A DNA stretch of 64,000 nt from Chitinophagaceae bacterium (GCA_004173235.1 SEAC01000017.1:1-64000), one strand, 5' to 3'; shown: positions 50,227 to 58,479, numbered from the stretch's first letter. Notes: generated by a model not told the origin, from the sequence alone. Numbers and translations: made by a program.

Positions 50227-50319
50227 TTACTTACGCTTCTTATGACGATTCTTACGCAGACGCTTCTTACGCTTGTGGGTAGCGATCTTATGACGCTTTC
50301 TTTTTTTACCGCAGGGCAT
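50227..50319 (-). CDS. AURKAIP1/COX24 (mS38-like) 30-residue ribosomal protein
   Basis: A very short gene: MPCGKKRKRHKIATHKRKKR then LRKNRHKKRK and TAA. Almost all residues are Lys, Arg or His. It matches the bacterial AURKAIP1/COX24 domain family (DUF1713), homologous to the mitoribosomal small-subunit protein mS38 and widespread in Bacteroidota. It should bind rRNA on the 30S subunit. It sits between the TPR gene and rng, downstream of HU. The size makes automated gene callers miss it. Confidence 0.88.
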   Translation of the reverse strand: MPCGKKRKRHKIATHKRKKRLRKNRHKKRK

Positions 50320-50345
50320 TGTTTAAATTATTTTTGGTTAACTAG

Positions 50346-51218
50346 TTACTTCTTTTCCAATTCCTTCATCCTTTGCTCCACGCTCGCGCGGATGTCTGCA
50401 CGATCGATCAGCGGCAGCGCGCGTTGGTACCAGGCAAGTGCTTCGGGCTTGTGGCCTTCACGCTCGTTCAGGTCGGCAAGCAGCAGCAGCACGTTGAGGT
50501 TGCCGGGCTGGAGGCGCGCCACGCGCTCGAAGCGCTCGATGGCCTTGCCCGTTTGCCGCGACAGCAGCGAAGCTTCTCCGAGCGTTTGTTGTGCAAACAC
50601 GTTCGTGGAGTCGCGGTCGGCTACGGCCCTTATCTTGGCCACGCCCTCCATCGGCGAGCCGAGGCCACCAAAAAGAATGCTGGCACCCAGGCCTACCTGG
50701 CTGGAATCGTTGGACGGATTGATCTGCAAAGAGCGTTCAAACAGGTCTTTTGCTTGCGAGGCTTTCCAGTGCTGAAGCTCCGGATTTTCCTCTTCGCGCA
50801 GGCTGCTTAGGAACAAATGGGCTGCGAAGGTGAGGGATTTTTCTGAATTTTCCAACCTTGCCGCTTCGGCGGTGTACCAGGCGAAGGGCTCGAAGAGCCG
50901 CGCCGTGTCGCGCCAGAAGCCCGCGAGCTGGTGATAGAGGTGGAGTTTTTGACCCTGCACGTCGCCGCGCGTGATGCTGTGCTCGAGCAGGTCGAGGCGG
51001 CTGCGCTGCGCCGGGGCAAGCTGCTGCCGCGCGCGGGAAAGGAGGGTATCGGTGCTGAGTTCTTCGCCGTGACCATGCCCGTCGTCGGGGCCATGCACGG
51101 TGCTGGCGGTTTCGCCCTTGGGCGCTTTAGAGCCGAAGATCTGCGATTGCGTAAGGATGTAAAGACCAAGCGTCAGCAGGGCAACGAGTCCCAGGACGGT
51201 CCATTGTTTTTTCTTCAT
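50346..51218 (-). CDS. TPR protein with N-terminal membrane anchor
   Basis: A 290-residue protein. One N-terminal transmembrane helix (WTVLGLVALLTLGLYILTQ), a His/Gly/Asp-rich linker (HGPDDGHGHGEE) and tetratricopeptide repeats over 60-290, such as AKDLFERSLQINPSNDSSQVGLGASILFGG and TGKAIERFERVARLQPGNLNVLLLLADLNEREGHKPEALAWYQRALPL. It is placed between HU and the mS38-like gene, a context seen in Bacteroidota. Likely a periplasm-facing scaffold. Function unknown. Confidence 0.82.
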   Translation of the reverse strand: MKKKQWTVLGLVALLTLGLYILTQSQIFGSKAPKGETASTVHGPDDGHGHGEELSTDTLLSRARQQLAPAQRSRLDLLEHSITRGDVQGQKLHLYHQLAGFWRDTARLFEPFAWYTAEAARLENSEKSLTFAAHLFLSSLREEENPELQHWKASQAKDLFERSLQINPSNDSSQVGLGASILFGGLGSPMEGVAKIRAVADRDSTNVFAQQTLGEASLLSRQTGKAIERFERVARLQPGNLNVLLLLADLNEREGHKPEALAWYQRALPLIDRADIRASVEQRMKELEKK

Positions 51219-51250
51219 TTACGAGTCTCCAGGCTGAAACGCCGGGGCCG

Positions 51251-51258
51251 CAAAGTTA
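51251..51258 (-). promoter_or_regulatory. -7 box of TPR gene overlapping the HU stop codon
   Basis: TAACTTTG on the minus strand, a perfect TAnnTTTG match. Its first three bases are the stop codon of the HU gene. ATG follows 32 nt later. Confidence 0.55.
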
Positions 51259-51546
51259 TTCCACTACCGTTGTTTTCTTCACCTCGGCCACAAATTCTTT
51301 GGCAGGCTTGAATGCGGGGATGAAATGCTCGGGGATATGCACCGCCACATTCTTCTTGATGTTGCGCCCGATCTTGGCTGCCCGCTTTTTGGTAATGAAG
51401 GAACCAAAGCCGCGGATGTAAATGTTTTCGCCCTTCGAGAGCGAGTGCTTGATTTCGCGAAACATCTCCTCAAGGGTCATCAGCACGTCCACCTTGGGGA
51501 TGCCCGTCTTTTCCGAAATCTGGTTGACTAAGTCTGCCTTTCTCAT
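51256..51546 (-). CDS. HU/IHF family DNA-binding protein
   Basis: A 96-residue histone-like protein: MRKADLVNQISEKTGIPKVDV, helix-turn region, and the beta-arm motif NIYIRGFGSFITKKRAAKIGRNIKK with intercalating Pro in VHIPEHFIPAFKPAKEF. It bends and packs DNA. It is divergent from mutY. In many Bacteroidota an HU gene lies next to mutY-ssb-gldE-gldD, as here. Confidence 0.93.
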   Translation of the reverse strand: MRKADLVNQISEKTGIPKVDVLMTLEEMFREIKHSLSKGENIYIRGFGSFITKKRAAKIGRNIKKNVAVHIPEHFIPAFKPAKEFVAEVKKTTVVE

Positions 51547-51608
51547 AGCGGAGTCGTTTATTCGGTCAATGTAAGATGAAAACCTGTGATTGTCAAGTAA
51601 ATATAAAC

Positions 51609-51616
51609 TATTTTGG
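51609..51616 (+). promoter_or_regulatory. -7-like box of mutY
   Basis: TATTTTGG, one mismatch to TAnnTTTG, 16 nt before the ATG at 51633. Confidence 0.45.
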
Positions 51617-51632
51617 CAAAAACAAGAGCGGG

Positions 51633-52718
51633 ATGGCCGGGCGGAAGAAGAAGTCGGAACAAGGGAGAAGCCTTACTCGGTTTGCCGAAGCGCTCCTGCG
51701 GTGGAACGCTACCGAAAACGACCGCCCGATGCCCTGGAAAGGGGAGCGGGATCCCTACCGCATCTGGCTGAGCGAGGTGATCCTGCAGCAAACGAGAGTG
51801 GAGCAGGGCCGCGCCTACTACGAACGCTTCATCCGCCAATACCCCAGCGTGGAACGTCTTGCCGCCGCCCCCGAGGGCGATGTGCTCAAATTGTGGGAAG
51901 GTCTGGGCTACTACAGCCGCGCCCGCAACCTGATGGCCGCCGCCCGTAGAATTACGGATGACTTCGGCGGTCGCTTTCCCCAAACGCTTGCGGAGATACA
52001 ATCGCTCAAGGGCGTTGGGTCCTATACCGCCGCAGCCATTGCTTCCTTCGCGTACAACCTGCCGCATGCTGTCGTTGATGGCAACGTGTATCGCGTGCTG
52101 GCGCGCATCTGCAACTACACCGATCCGATTGACAGCACGGAAGGGAAACGATGGGCGGCGGAGAAGGCGCAGGAACTGCTGCCGGAAGACCGCGCCGGCG
52201 AATACAACCAGGCGCTGATGGATTTCGGGGCCACGGTGTGCAAGCCGCTGCCGGAATGCGCTCGCTGCTTCTATCAAAGCCATTGCGGCGCTTTTCAAAC
52301 AGGAAGGCAGGCAGAGCTCCCGCTCAAGTTGAAGAAAACGGCGGTGCGCAACCGCTACTTTCACTACGTGGTGCTGCAGCACGGCGACAGCATTGCGCTG
52401 CATGAGCGTGGCGCCGGCGATGTGTGGCAGGGTCTCTGGCAGCCGCTGCTCATCGAAGCGGAAGCGCCGCTTTCAAAAGAAGATTTGCTTGCGGCATTGC
52501 AGGCAGAATATGCGCTGTCGCTAACCGACTTTGATGTGTTGAGTTCGGCAGCGCATGCACAGCAGCGCTTGTCGCACCAACTGATCCGCTTTGCCTTTCT
52601 TCATTTGCAACTACAACGTCCCCTCTCACTGCCCGGCTTCCATTGGGTGTCCATTCCCGGGCTGGAGCGGCATCCTTATCCAAAGATGGTCGGCGACTTC
52701 CTTCGTAAAAACCTTTAG
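51633..52718 (+). CDS. mutY: A/G-specific adenine glycosylase MutY
   Basis: Removes adenine mispaired with 8-oxoguanine. The 361-residue protein has the catalytic Glu48 in SEVILQQTRVEQG, the HhH LKGVGSYTAAAIASFAY (125-141), Asp149 in VVDGNVYR, the 4Fe-4S ligands C203, C209, C212, C218, and a C-terminal NUDIX-like domain that recognises 8-oxoG. ATG 51633 is used; the in-frame ATG at 51576 precedes the -7-like box. It leads the conserved mutY-ssb-gldE-gldD order. Confidence 0.94.
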   Translation: MAGRKKKSEQGRSLTRFAEALLRWNATENDRPMPWKGERDPYRIWLSEVILQQTRVEQGRAYYERFIRQYPSVERLAAAPEGDVLKLWEGLGYYSRARNLMAAARRITDDFGGRFPQTLAEIQSLKGVGSYTAAAIASFAYNLPHAVVDGNVYRVLARICNYTDPIDSTEGKRWAAEKAQELLPEDRAGEYNQALMDFGATVCKPLPECARCFYQSHCGAFQTGRQAELPLKLKKTAVRNRYFHYVVLQHGDSIALHERGAGDVWQGLWQPLLIEAEAPLSKEDLLAALQAEYALSLTDFDVLSSAAHAQQRLSHQLIRFAFLHLQLQRPLSLPGFHWVSIPGLERHPYPKMVGDFLRKNL

Positions 52719-52805
52719 GCGGGTACTGGCAACAAATTTGATTGTTTTGGACAGGCAGGTGCAGTAACGAGAGCGAATTCAATTAACCCCTGAAAATAGT
52801 CGGAT

Positions 52806-53243
52806 ATGCGAGGCGTAAACCGTGTGATGTTGATCGGCAACCTGGGCAAGGATCCCGACATCCAGTTCCTGGAAGGAAATATTGCTGTGGCCAAGTTCCC
52901 ACTGGCTACCACCGAAACATTTAAAGACCGCACGGGCAAGCTTGTTTCGCAAACCGAGTGGCACACGGTGGTGCTATGGCGTGGCCTTGCCGAGCTGGCG
53001 CAGAAATACCTGCACAAAGGTTCGCTCGTTTACATCGAAGGACGCCTGCGCACGCGTAGCTGGGAAGACAAGGACAACAACCGGAAGTTTGCCACCGAGG
53101 TGGTGGGCGACAACCTCATCATGCTCGACAAGCGCCACGAGGGCAATGGCGGCGGCGGCAGCAGCAGCGGTTATCACGGCGATAGCGGCACTGATCCCAT
53201 TGGCGGCCCCGATCCGGGGATGGACGAAGATCTATCGTTTTAG
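52806..53243 (+). CDS. ssb: Single-stranded DNA-binding protein
   Basis: Binds ssDNA as a tetramer in replication and repair. The 145-residue protein has the OB fold (VNRVMLIGNLGKDPDIQFLEGNIAVAKFPLATTE, WHTVVLWRGLAELAQKYLHKGSLVYIEGRL), a Gly/Ser-rich linker and the acidic interaction tip DEDLSF. Length is normal. Confidence 0.95.
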   Translation: MRGVNRVMLIGNLGKDPDIQFLEGNIAVAKFPLATTETFKDRTGKLVSQTEWHTVVLWRGLAELAQKYLHKGSLVYIEGRLRTRSWEDKDNNRKFATEVVGDNLIMLDKRHEGNGGGGSSSGYHGDSGTDPIGGPDPGMDEDLSF

Positions 53244-53321
53244 CGGCGAGGGGAATGCCTGACCAAACTGCGTACATGGTTACTTGAGGTCAGAGGGGAC
53301 CACCCTAAACCTTTTTCCCTA

Positions 53322-53337
53322 TATTTTTGTAGCTTTC
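53322..53337 (+). promoter_or_regulatory. Two overlapping candidate -7 boxes of gldE
   Basis: TATTTTTG (53322-53329, perfect) and TAGCTTTC (53330-53337) lie back to back. The second ends 4 nt before the GTG start at 53342. Confidence 0.5.
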
Positions 53338-53341
53338 AAAC

Positions 53342-54709
53342 GTGGCGCGCCCCGGCGTGGCCCCATTGCTCACCAAAACCTGTATTTTGGACCACCTCCC
53401 GGCACCGACGCTGCTCGATGTATCTGCCTTCACACTGCTGGCCATCCCGCAAAGCACGGTCTTCCTGGTCATCCTGCTTATTATCCTGCTGCTGCTTAGC
53501 TTCATCATCTCAGGGTCCGAAGTGGCGCTCTTTACGCTGCACAGCAAAGAGATCAACAACCTGCGCACGAAGCAGCACGACGCCGCCAAGCGCATCGTAG
53601 GCCTGCTGGAAGAACGCAAGGCCGTATACACCTCGCTGCTGATCGCCGGCACCTTTTTCAACATCAGCATCATCATTCTCGCCAATCATTTGCTTACCGA
53701 GCCGCTGCGCAACCTGCATCCCGACTGGCTGGAGTGGGCCATCAAGATCATCTCCATAGGCTTCGTGCTGGTGCTGGTGGGCAAGATCCTGCCGAAGGTG
53801 TGGGCCACGCAAAACAACCTGCGCTTCGCCTATGGCTCGGCCGCCGTGGTGGAAGGGCTGCACCTGCTCCTCCGCCGCATATCGCTGCAGATGGTGGGTA
53901 TCGCCGACAACATCAACCAGCGCAGCGGCGTCAACGAGCGGCAGAGCGCTTCCATGCGCGAGCTCGACGAGGCCATCGACGTGAACGCCAACGAAACCAC
54001 CATCGAAGAGAAGAACATCCTCAAGGGCATCGTGAAATTCGGCAACATCACCGTGCGCCAGATCATGAAGTTCCGCATGGAAGTGAATGGCCTCGAGCAC
54101 ACCCTTTCTTTCGGCGACGTTACGCGCCGCGTGGAGGAACTGCACTATTCGCGCCTGCCGGTATACAACAACAACCTCGATAACATCGTAGGCGTCATCA
54201 ACACGAAAGACCTGCTGCAGCATCTCAACAACCGCGATTTCGACTGGCATACGGAGATACGGCCGCCATTTTTTGTGCCGGAGAGCAAGTTGATCAAAGA
54301 CCTTCTGAAAGAATTCCAGGCCAAGCGCATTCACTTCGCCATCGTGGTGGATGAATTTGGCGGAACCTCGGGCATCGTTACCATGGAAGACATCCTCGAA
54401 GAGATCATCGGCGATATCCGCGATGAATTTGACGAGGAAGAAACCAGCGTCAAGGCCATTGATGAAAACACCTGGATCGTGGATGCGAAGCTGATGCTCC
54501 ACGACATGTGCCGTGCGCTGCGGCTTCCCCTCGATACGTTCGACCCCGTGAAAGGTGAAAGCGATTCTGTTGGCGGCCTCGTGCTCGAGATCGCCGGCGC
54601 CTTTCCCGAAATCAACAGCACCGTGCGCGTCGGCGACTTCCTCTTCACCGTGCTGGAGATCAGCCGGAACAGGATCACTTCGGTTAAGGTTGCGATCGAC
54701 CGTCAGTAA
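53342..54709 (+). CDS. gldE: Gliding motility-associated protein GldE (HlyC/CorC family)
   Basis: A 455-residue membrane protein. The N-terminal DUF21/CNNM domain has about four helices (VFLVILLIILLLLSFIISGSEVALFTL and following), then a CBS pair (YSRLPVYNNNLDNIVGVINTKDLL; AIVVDEFGGTSGIVTMEDILEEIIGDI) and a C-terminal CorC/HlyC domain. GldE was found as a gliding helper of GldD in Flavobacterium; other members of the family transport or regulate metal ions. GTG 53342 is used, just after the -7 boxes. Confidence 0.9.
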   Translation: MARPGVAPLLTKTCILDHLPAPTLLDVSAFTLLAIPQSTVFLVILLIILLLLSFIISGSEVALFTLHSKEINNLRTKQHDAAKRIVGLLEERKAVYTSLLIAGTFFNISIIILANHLLTEPLRNLHPDWLEWAIKIISIGFVLVLVGKILPKVWATQNNLRFAYGSAAVVEGLHLLLRRISLQMVGIADNINQRSGVNERQSASMRELDEAIDVNANETTIEEKNILKGIVKFGNITVRQIMKFRMEVNGLEHTLSFGDVTRRVEELHYSRLPVYNNNLDNIVGVINTKDLLQHLNNRDFDWHTEIRPPFFVPESKLIKDLLKEFQAKRIHFAIVVDEFGGTSGIVTMEDILEEIIGDIRDEFDEEETSVKAIDENTWIVDAKLMLHDMCRALRLPLDTFDPVKGESDSVGGLVLEIAGAFPEINSTVRVGDFLFTVLEISRNRITSVKVAIDRQ

Positions 54710-54718
54710 GGCGAGAGC

Positions 54719-54854
54719 CGTGAGCCGTGAGCCGTGAGTACGCGCTGCAACGCAAAGAGGAACGAATGCCGAAGGCATCCGTTATTTTATTATTCAGGCG
54801 CCAGCGCTCACCATCCACGATTCACCGCTCACGGCTGACGGCTCACGGCTCACG
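54719..54854. repeat. Heptad palindrome element H10 (gldE-gldD junction)
   Basis: Left CGTGAGC, CGTGAGC, CGTGAGT (54719-54739). Right GCTCACC, ATCCACG, ATTCACC, GCTCACG, GCTGACG, GCTCACG, GCTCACG (54806-54854). Centre with hairpin ATGCC-gaa-GGCAT. The right arm ends 6 nt before the gldD -7 box. Confidence 0.9.
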
Positions 54855-54860
54855 TTTCCC

Positions 54861-54868
54861 TAACTTGC
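54861..54868 (+). promoter_or_regulatory. -7 box of gldD (near-leaderless)
   Basis: TAACTTGC ends 3 nt before the ATG at 54872. One mismatch to TAnnTTTG. Confidence 0.5.
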
Positions 54869-54871
54869 ACT

Positions 54872-55456
54872 ATGACCCGCCTCCTGTTCTTCTTCCTTGC
54901 CCTTATCGCTCTCGCCGCCTGCAACAGCGACTACACCGTGAAGCCGCGCGGCTATTTTCGCATCGAGCTTCCGAAGAAGCAATACCAGCGCTTCGACCGC
55001 CCCGGGTATCCCTACACCTTCGAATACCCGGTGTACGGCCAGGTGCTGCAGGACTCGATGTTCTTTGAAGAGCGCGCTGAAAATCCCTACTGGATCAATA
55101 TCGACTTCCCGCAGCTGAAAGGCCGCATCCACATTTCCTACAAGCAGATCGGTCCCAACAAATTCGACTCGCTGGTGGCCGATGCCTACGAACTGAGCTA
55201 CAAGCAACACACCTACAAGGCTTCCGCGATCGACCATAAGCCTTTCACCACACCGAAAGGACTCGAAGGTGTTTTCGTTACCCTCCGTGGCAACACCGCT
55301 ACCGGCACGCAGTTCTTCGTAACCGACAGCACACGCCACTTTCTGCGCGGCGCCCTCTATTTCGCAGCTACGCCCAACGAAGATTCGCTGCGCCCGGTGG
55401 CAGAATTCCTGCGCCAGGACGTGGAGCATTTGATCAACACGTTGGAGTGGAGGTAG
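54872..55456 (+). CDS. gldD: Gliding motility lipoprotein GldD
   Basis: A 194-residue lipoprotein (lipobox LAAC, residues 13-16) needed for gliding motility and T9SS function in Flavobacterium. Family motifs: CNSDYTVKPRGYFRIELPKKQYQ, YPYTFEYPVYG and WINIDFPQLKGRIHISYK. Length is normal. It follows gldE after element H10. Array T3 begins 4 nt after its TAG stop. The host may glide or at least secrete by T9SS, in line with the sorting domain at 9685-10920. Confidence 0.93.
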   Translation: MTRLLFFFLALIALAACNSDYTVKPRGYFRIELPKKQYQRFDRPGYPYTFEYPVYGQVLQDSMFFEERAENPYWINIDFPQLKGRIHISYKQIGPNKFDSLVADAYELSYKQHTYKASAIDHKPFTTPKGLEGVFVTLRGNTATGTQFFVTDSTRHFLRGALYFAATPNEDSLRPVAEFLRQDVEHLINTLEWR

Positions 55457-55460
55457 GGAA

Positions 55461-55530
55461 GGTTGCGGATGGTTCCGGATGGTTTTGGAGGGTCCCTGAT
55501 GGTTCCGGATGGTTCTGGAGGGTTTCGGGT
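55461..55530. repeat. Decamer array T3
   Basis: Seven units exactly 10 bp long: GGTTGCGGAT, GGTTCCGGAT, GGTTTTGGAG, GGTCCCTGAT, GGTTCCGGAT, GGTTCTGGAG, GGTTTCGGGT. It begins 4 nt after the gldD stop. Confidence 0.92.
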
Positions 55531-55668
55531 AGTTGATTTTAGAATGCGGATTGGTTCATTCGTGTTGGCTTTCACCTTGTGGTTCTTTCCGTGTTTTCCG
55601 TGAATTCCGTGCGCCCCAACCGGCGGCAGGCCAACCTTTTTTCCTAAATTACTTTCTCAAACCTGCAA

Positions 55669-57465
55669 ATGAGACAGCTTTTGTGTGTCGTGGCCCTGGT
55701 GCTGACGGCAGGATTCGCCCGTGCGCAAGGCGACTATATCATTGATTCGCTCCAACGCAAACTGGCGGCTGCCAACACCGCTACCGACAAGGTTTATTTC
55801 ATGGGGATGCTTGCGCGGCTGTGCATGAACACCAACCGTGCGCAGGCCGATGAGTGGGGCAGCAAGATGATGCGCGAAGCCGAGCTCTCCCGCGACCGCA
55901 GGCTGATCATCCGCGCCCACTTCAGCAACGGCGAGCGCTTCTCCTACTTTCAGCAGGCACGCGACCAAACAGAAAAAGCGATCGGTTATTTCGATGAAGC
56001 GCTTCGGCTGGCACGTCAAAACAAGTTCGATAAAGAACAGGCCCAGGCGCTCGTGTATCTTACTTCGGCACACCTCAACCTGTATAACTACGATCGGGCG
56101 CATGGCTATGTAACGCAGGCATACAGCCTCGCCAACAGCATCGGCGATGATAGCCTGAAAGTGGTGGCCAACGTGGCTTTCGGAAATTATTACCTCGCGC
56201 GCAAAGAGCGCCTGCTTGCGCTGCGCAGCTACCTCGATGGCCTCCGCATTGCTGAAATGGGCAAGGCGGAACGCGCCGCCGTGCTGAAGCGCACCTGCTA
56301 TAGCAACTTGAGCCGCTTTTATGCCGGCATTGAAGAATACGACAAGGCCATCGACTATGCGCAACTCGCCATCGACCAGTTGGCGTTGATGAAAGTAGGC
56401 GGCGAAGTATATCGCCGTGTGCAGGACTATTACAACCTCGGGATGCTGTATGCCTACAAAAAGGATTTCAACATGTCGGTATACCATTTCGACCGATGCA
56501 TTGCACTCGCCGATTCGTTGAAGAACGGTTCGCTCAAAACGCTTGGCTACAATGGACTGCTCAATCAATACCTGCAATCCGGGCAGCCGCAAAAGGCCCT
56601 CGAGCTTTTCAATGAACGCAAGGAGCTGAAGCAATTCATCGTGAATGCCGGTATGCCCGAAGTGATTGACCAGGCGTACGGCATCATCTACAGCGAGCTC
56701 CGGCAATTCGATTCCGCCAACTTCTACTTCGCCCGCGCCGCCGACCGCTTCGACCGTGTGGGTACACCGGCAACCCGCATCGGCTTCTTTTACCAGTATG
56801 GATATCACCTGAAGAAGTCGGGAGACCGCGCGGGCGCCATCGAGCGTTTTCAGAAAGCACATGCGCTGGCAGATACTGCCAAAAACATTGAATGGCTGCA
56901 GAATACTGCGAAGGAACTCGACACCCTGTATGCACAATCGGGCAACTACGCTCTCAGCAACCAATATAAATCCGACTACCATCGCTACAAGGATTCGGTG
57001 CAAAAGCTGGGAGAGGAAAAAGACCTGTTGCAGGTAGAGCTCGCCGACGAGCAACAACGCCAGGCGCGCATCGAGCGGCAGCACGCGGAAGAGCAGGAGC
57101 GCCAGCACACGCTGCAATACATGGCCATCACCGTGGCTATCGCCGGCGCCTTCGTGCTGTTGGTGCTGCTTGGGTTCTTCCAGGTTTCTGCCACGGTCAT
57201 CCGCGTGCTGGGCTTCTTCTCGTTCATCTTCTTCTTCGAGTTTCTCATTCTCATTGCCGACAACAAGATCCACCACTGGACGCACGGCGAGCCGCTGAAA
57301 GTGCTGGGGATAAAAGTGCTGCTCATCGCGGCCCTGCTGCCCCTCCACCACTGGCTGGAGCACAAGGTGGTGCACTACCTGGCTTCGCGCAAGCTGCACG
57401 AAGACGTGGGTAAAGTAGGCCTGACGCGCTTCCTGCGTAAAAAGAAACCACAGGCCGAAGCCTGA
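55669..57465 (+). CDS. TPR protein with coiled coil and C-terminal membrane domain
   Basis: A 598-residue protein. Signal peptide 1-19 (ending GFARAQ), about nine tetratricopeptide repeats over 25-440 (RFYAGIEEYDKAIDYAQLAIDQL, DYYNLGMLYAYKKDFNMSVYHFDRCIALADS), a coiled coil at 445-485 (EEKDLLQVELADEQQRQARIERQHAEEQERQ) and three transmembrane helices at 485-570, then a basic tail. The plan resembles TPR-type sensor proteins of Bacteroidota, but no kinase or output domain follows. Function unknown. Confidence 0.78.
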   Translation: MRQLLCVVALVLTAGFARAQGDYIIDSLQRKLAAANTATDKVYFMGMLARLCMNTNRAQADEWGSKMMREAELSRDRRLIIRAHFSNGERFSYFQQARDQTEKAIGYFDEALRLARQNKFDKEQAQALVYLTSAHLNLYNYDRAHGYVTQAYSLANSIGDDSLKVVANVAFGNYYLARKERLLALRSYLDGLRIAEMGKAERAAVLKRTCYSNLSRFYAGIEEYDKAIDYAQLAIDQLALMKVGGEVYRRVQDYYNLGMLYAYKKDFNMSVYHFDRCIALADSLKNGSLKTLGYNGLLNQYLQSGQPQKALELFNERKELKQFIVNAGMPEVIDQAYGIIYSELRQFDSANFYFARAADRFDRVGTPATRIGFFYQYGYHLKKSGDRAGAIERFQKAHALADTAKNIEWLQNTAKELDTLYAQSGNYALSNQYKSDYHRYKDSVQKLGEEKDLLQVELADEQQRQARIERQHAEEQERQHTLQYMAITVAIAGAFVLLVLLGFFQVSATVIRVLGFFSFIFFFEFLILIADNKIHHWTHGEPLKVLGIKVLLIAALLPLHHWLEHKVVHYLASRKLHEDVGKVGLTRFLRKKKPQAEA

Positions 57466-57476
57466 TCCGCTGCCCT

Positions 57477-57602
57477 CGCTTCGGCTGCGCTCAGCGTGAC
57501 AGCGGGTTCCAGTGGCTTCGCTTCGGCTGCGCTCAGCGTGACAGCGGGTTCCAGTGGCATCGCTTCGGCTGCGCTCAGCGAGACAGCGGGTTCCAGTGGC
57601 TT
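57477..57602. repeat. Tandem repeat, 42 bp x 3
   Basis: Three direct copies starting CGCTTCGGCTGCGCTCAGCG, differing at few positions; a fourth copy decays after six bases. It belongs to the S-type dispersed repeats (minus strand: GCTGAGCGCAGCCGAAGCG). Confidence 0.92.
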
Positions 57603-57855
57603 CGCTCCCGGTGCTGCGCACCGGGATGACCGGCGCTCCCTTAGAGAAAAGGAAGGCGCGGCCGGGAGTCAATCCCACGGATGCCCCAGGCCGCGCCTCT
57701 TCTGCCCCCACGGTGCCGCCGTCATCCCGGCACGCAGTGCCGGGATCTAAATGGCACGTCCTCGCGGGGGGATGCACGCAGTGCCGGGATCTAAATGGTA
57801 CGTCCTCGCGGTGGGAGGCCGCAGCAGCGGGATCTAACTGGTAGGTCCTAGCCAG
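57603..57855. repeat. Composite S-type repeat block with 44-bp tandem copies
   Basis: Contains hairpins CCCGGTGC-tgc-GCACCGGG and GGCGCGGCC..GGCCGCGCC, then copies of CACGCAGTGCCGGGATCTAA with ATGGNACGTCCTCGCGG at 57731 and 57775 and a decayed third near 57820. No gene in this stretch. Confidence 0.85.
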
Positions 57856-57894
57856 CCCTGCCCCCGTTTCCGTAACTTCGCAAAAATTCCCCTT

Positions 57895-58479
57895 TTGATA
57901 GCGATCGATAACGTGCTGGTGAGCGACGATGTGGTGGAGGCGAAATTCATTTGCGACCTCGCCAAGTGCAAGGGTGGATGCTGCGAAGACGGCGACGCCG
58001 GCGCACCACTGACGGAAGAGGAGAAGGCCATCCTCGACAAGCACTTCGGCGATTTCGAAGGCTACCTCACACCAGAGGGCAAGTCGGAACTCAAACGCCA
58101 GGGCCGCTATATCTACGACCGCGAGTTTGGATGGGTAACGCCTACCGTTGACGGCGGACTTTGCGCCTACGGCTTCCGCGACGAGCACGGCATCATCAAA
58201 TGCGGCATCGAAGCGGCTTACCTCGAGGGAAAGCTCGAATGGAAGAAACCCATCTCCTGCCACCTGTTTCCCATCCGCATCAATGAAGGCAAGTCGTACA
58301 CGATGGTGAACTACGAACCGCGCGAAACGCTGTGCAACCCTGCCTGCGCCCTCGGCAAAAAAGCAAAAATGCCCGTTTATCAATTCCTCCAGGAACCCAT
58401 CGAACGTCGCTTCGGCAAGGAATTCTACGAAACCCTCCACCAGATAGCCATCGAACACTTTGACGCCAAAACACGCTGA
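57895..58479 (+). CDS. DUF3109 family protein
   Basis: A 194-residue cysteine-rich protein typical of Bacteroidota. Motifs: FICDLAKCKGGCCEDGDAGAPLTEEE, GGLCAYGFRDEHGIIKCGIE, KPISCHLFPIRI and LCNPACALGKK; the eight cysteines could bind an Fe-S or zinc centre. The start is TTG 57895 (MIAIDNVLVSDDVVEAKF), as homologues begin at this motif and a TAACTTCG box lies 14 nt upstream. Its TGA stop overlaps the lutB ATG by one base (TGATG), so the two are translated together. Confidence 0.88.
   Translation: MIAIDNVLVSDDVVEAKFICDLAKCKGGCCEDGDAGAPLTEEEKAILDKHFGDFEGYLTPEGKSELKRQGRYIYDREFGWVTPTVDGGLCAYGFRDEHGIIKCGIEAAYLEGKLEWKKPISCHLFPIRINEGKSYTMVNYEPRETLCNPACALGKKAKMPVYQFLQEPIERRFGKEFYETLHQIAIEHFDAKTR

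Noticed and set aside
55657-58458. A 933-codon open frame on the minus strand
   Set aside because: It runs antisense through the TPR gene, a block of tandem repeats and the DUF3109 gene, all well supported on the plus strand. High GC in third positions keeps antisense frames open. No family motif is seen in it.
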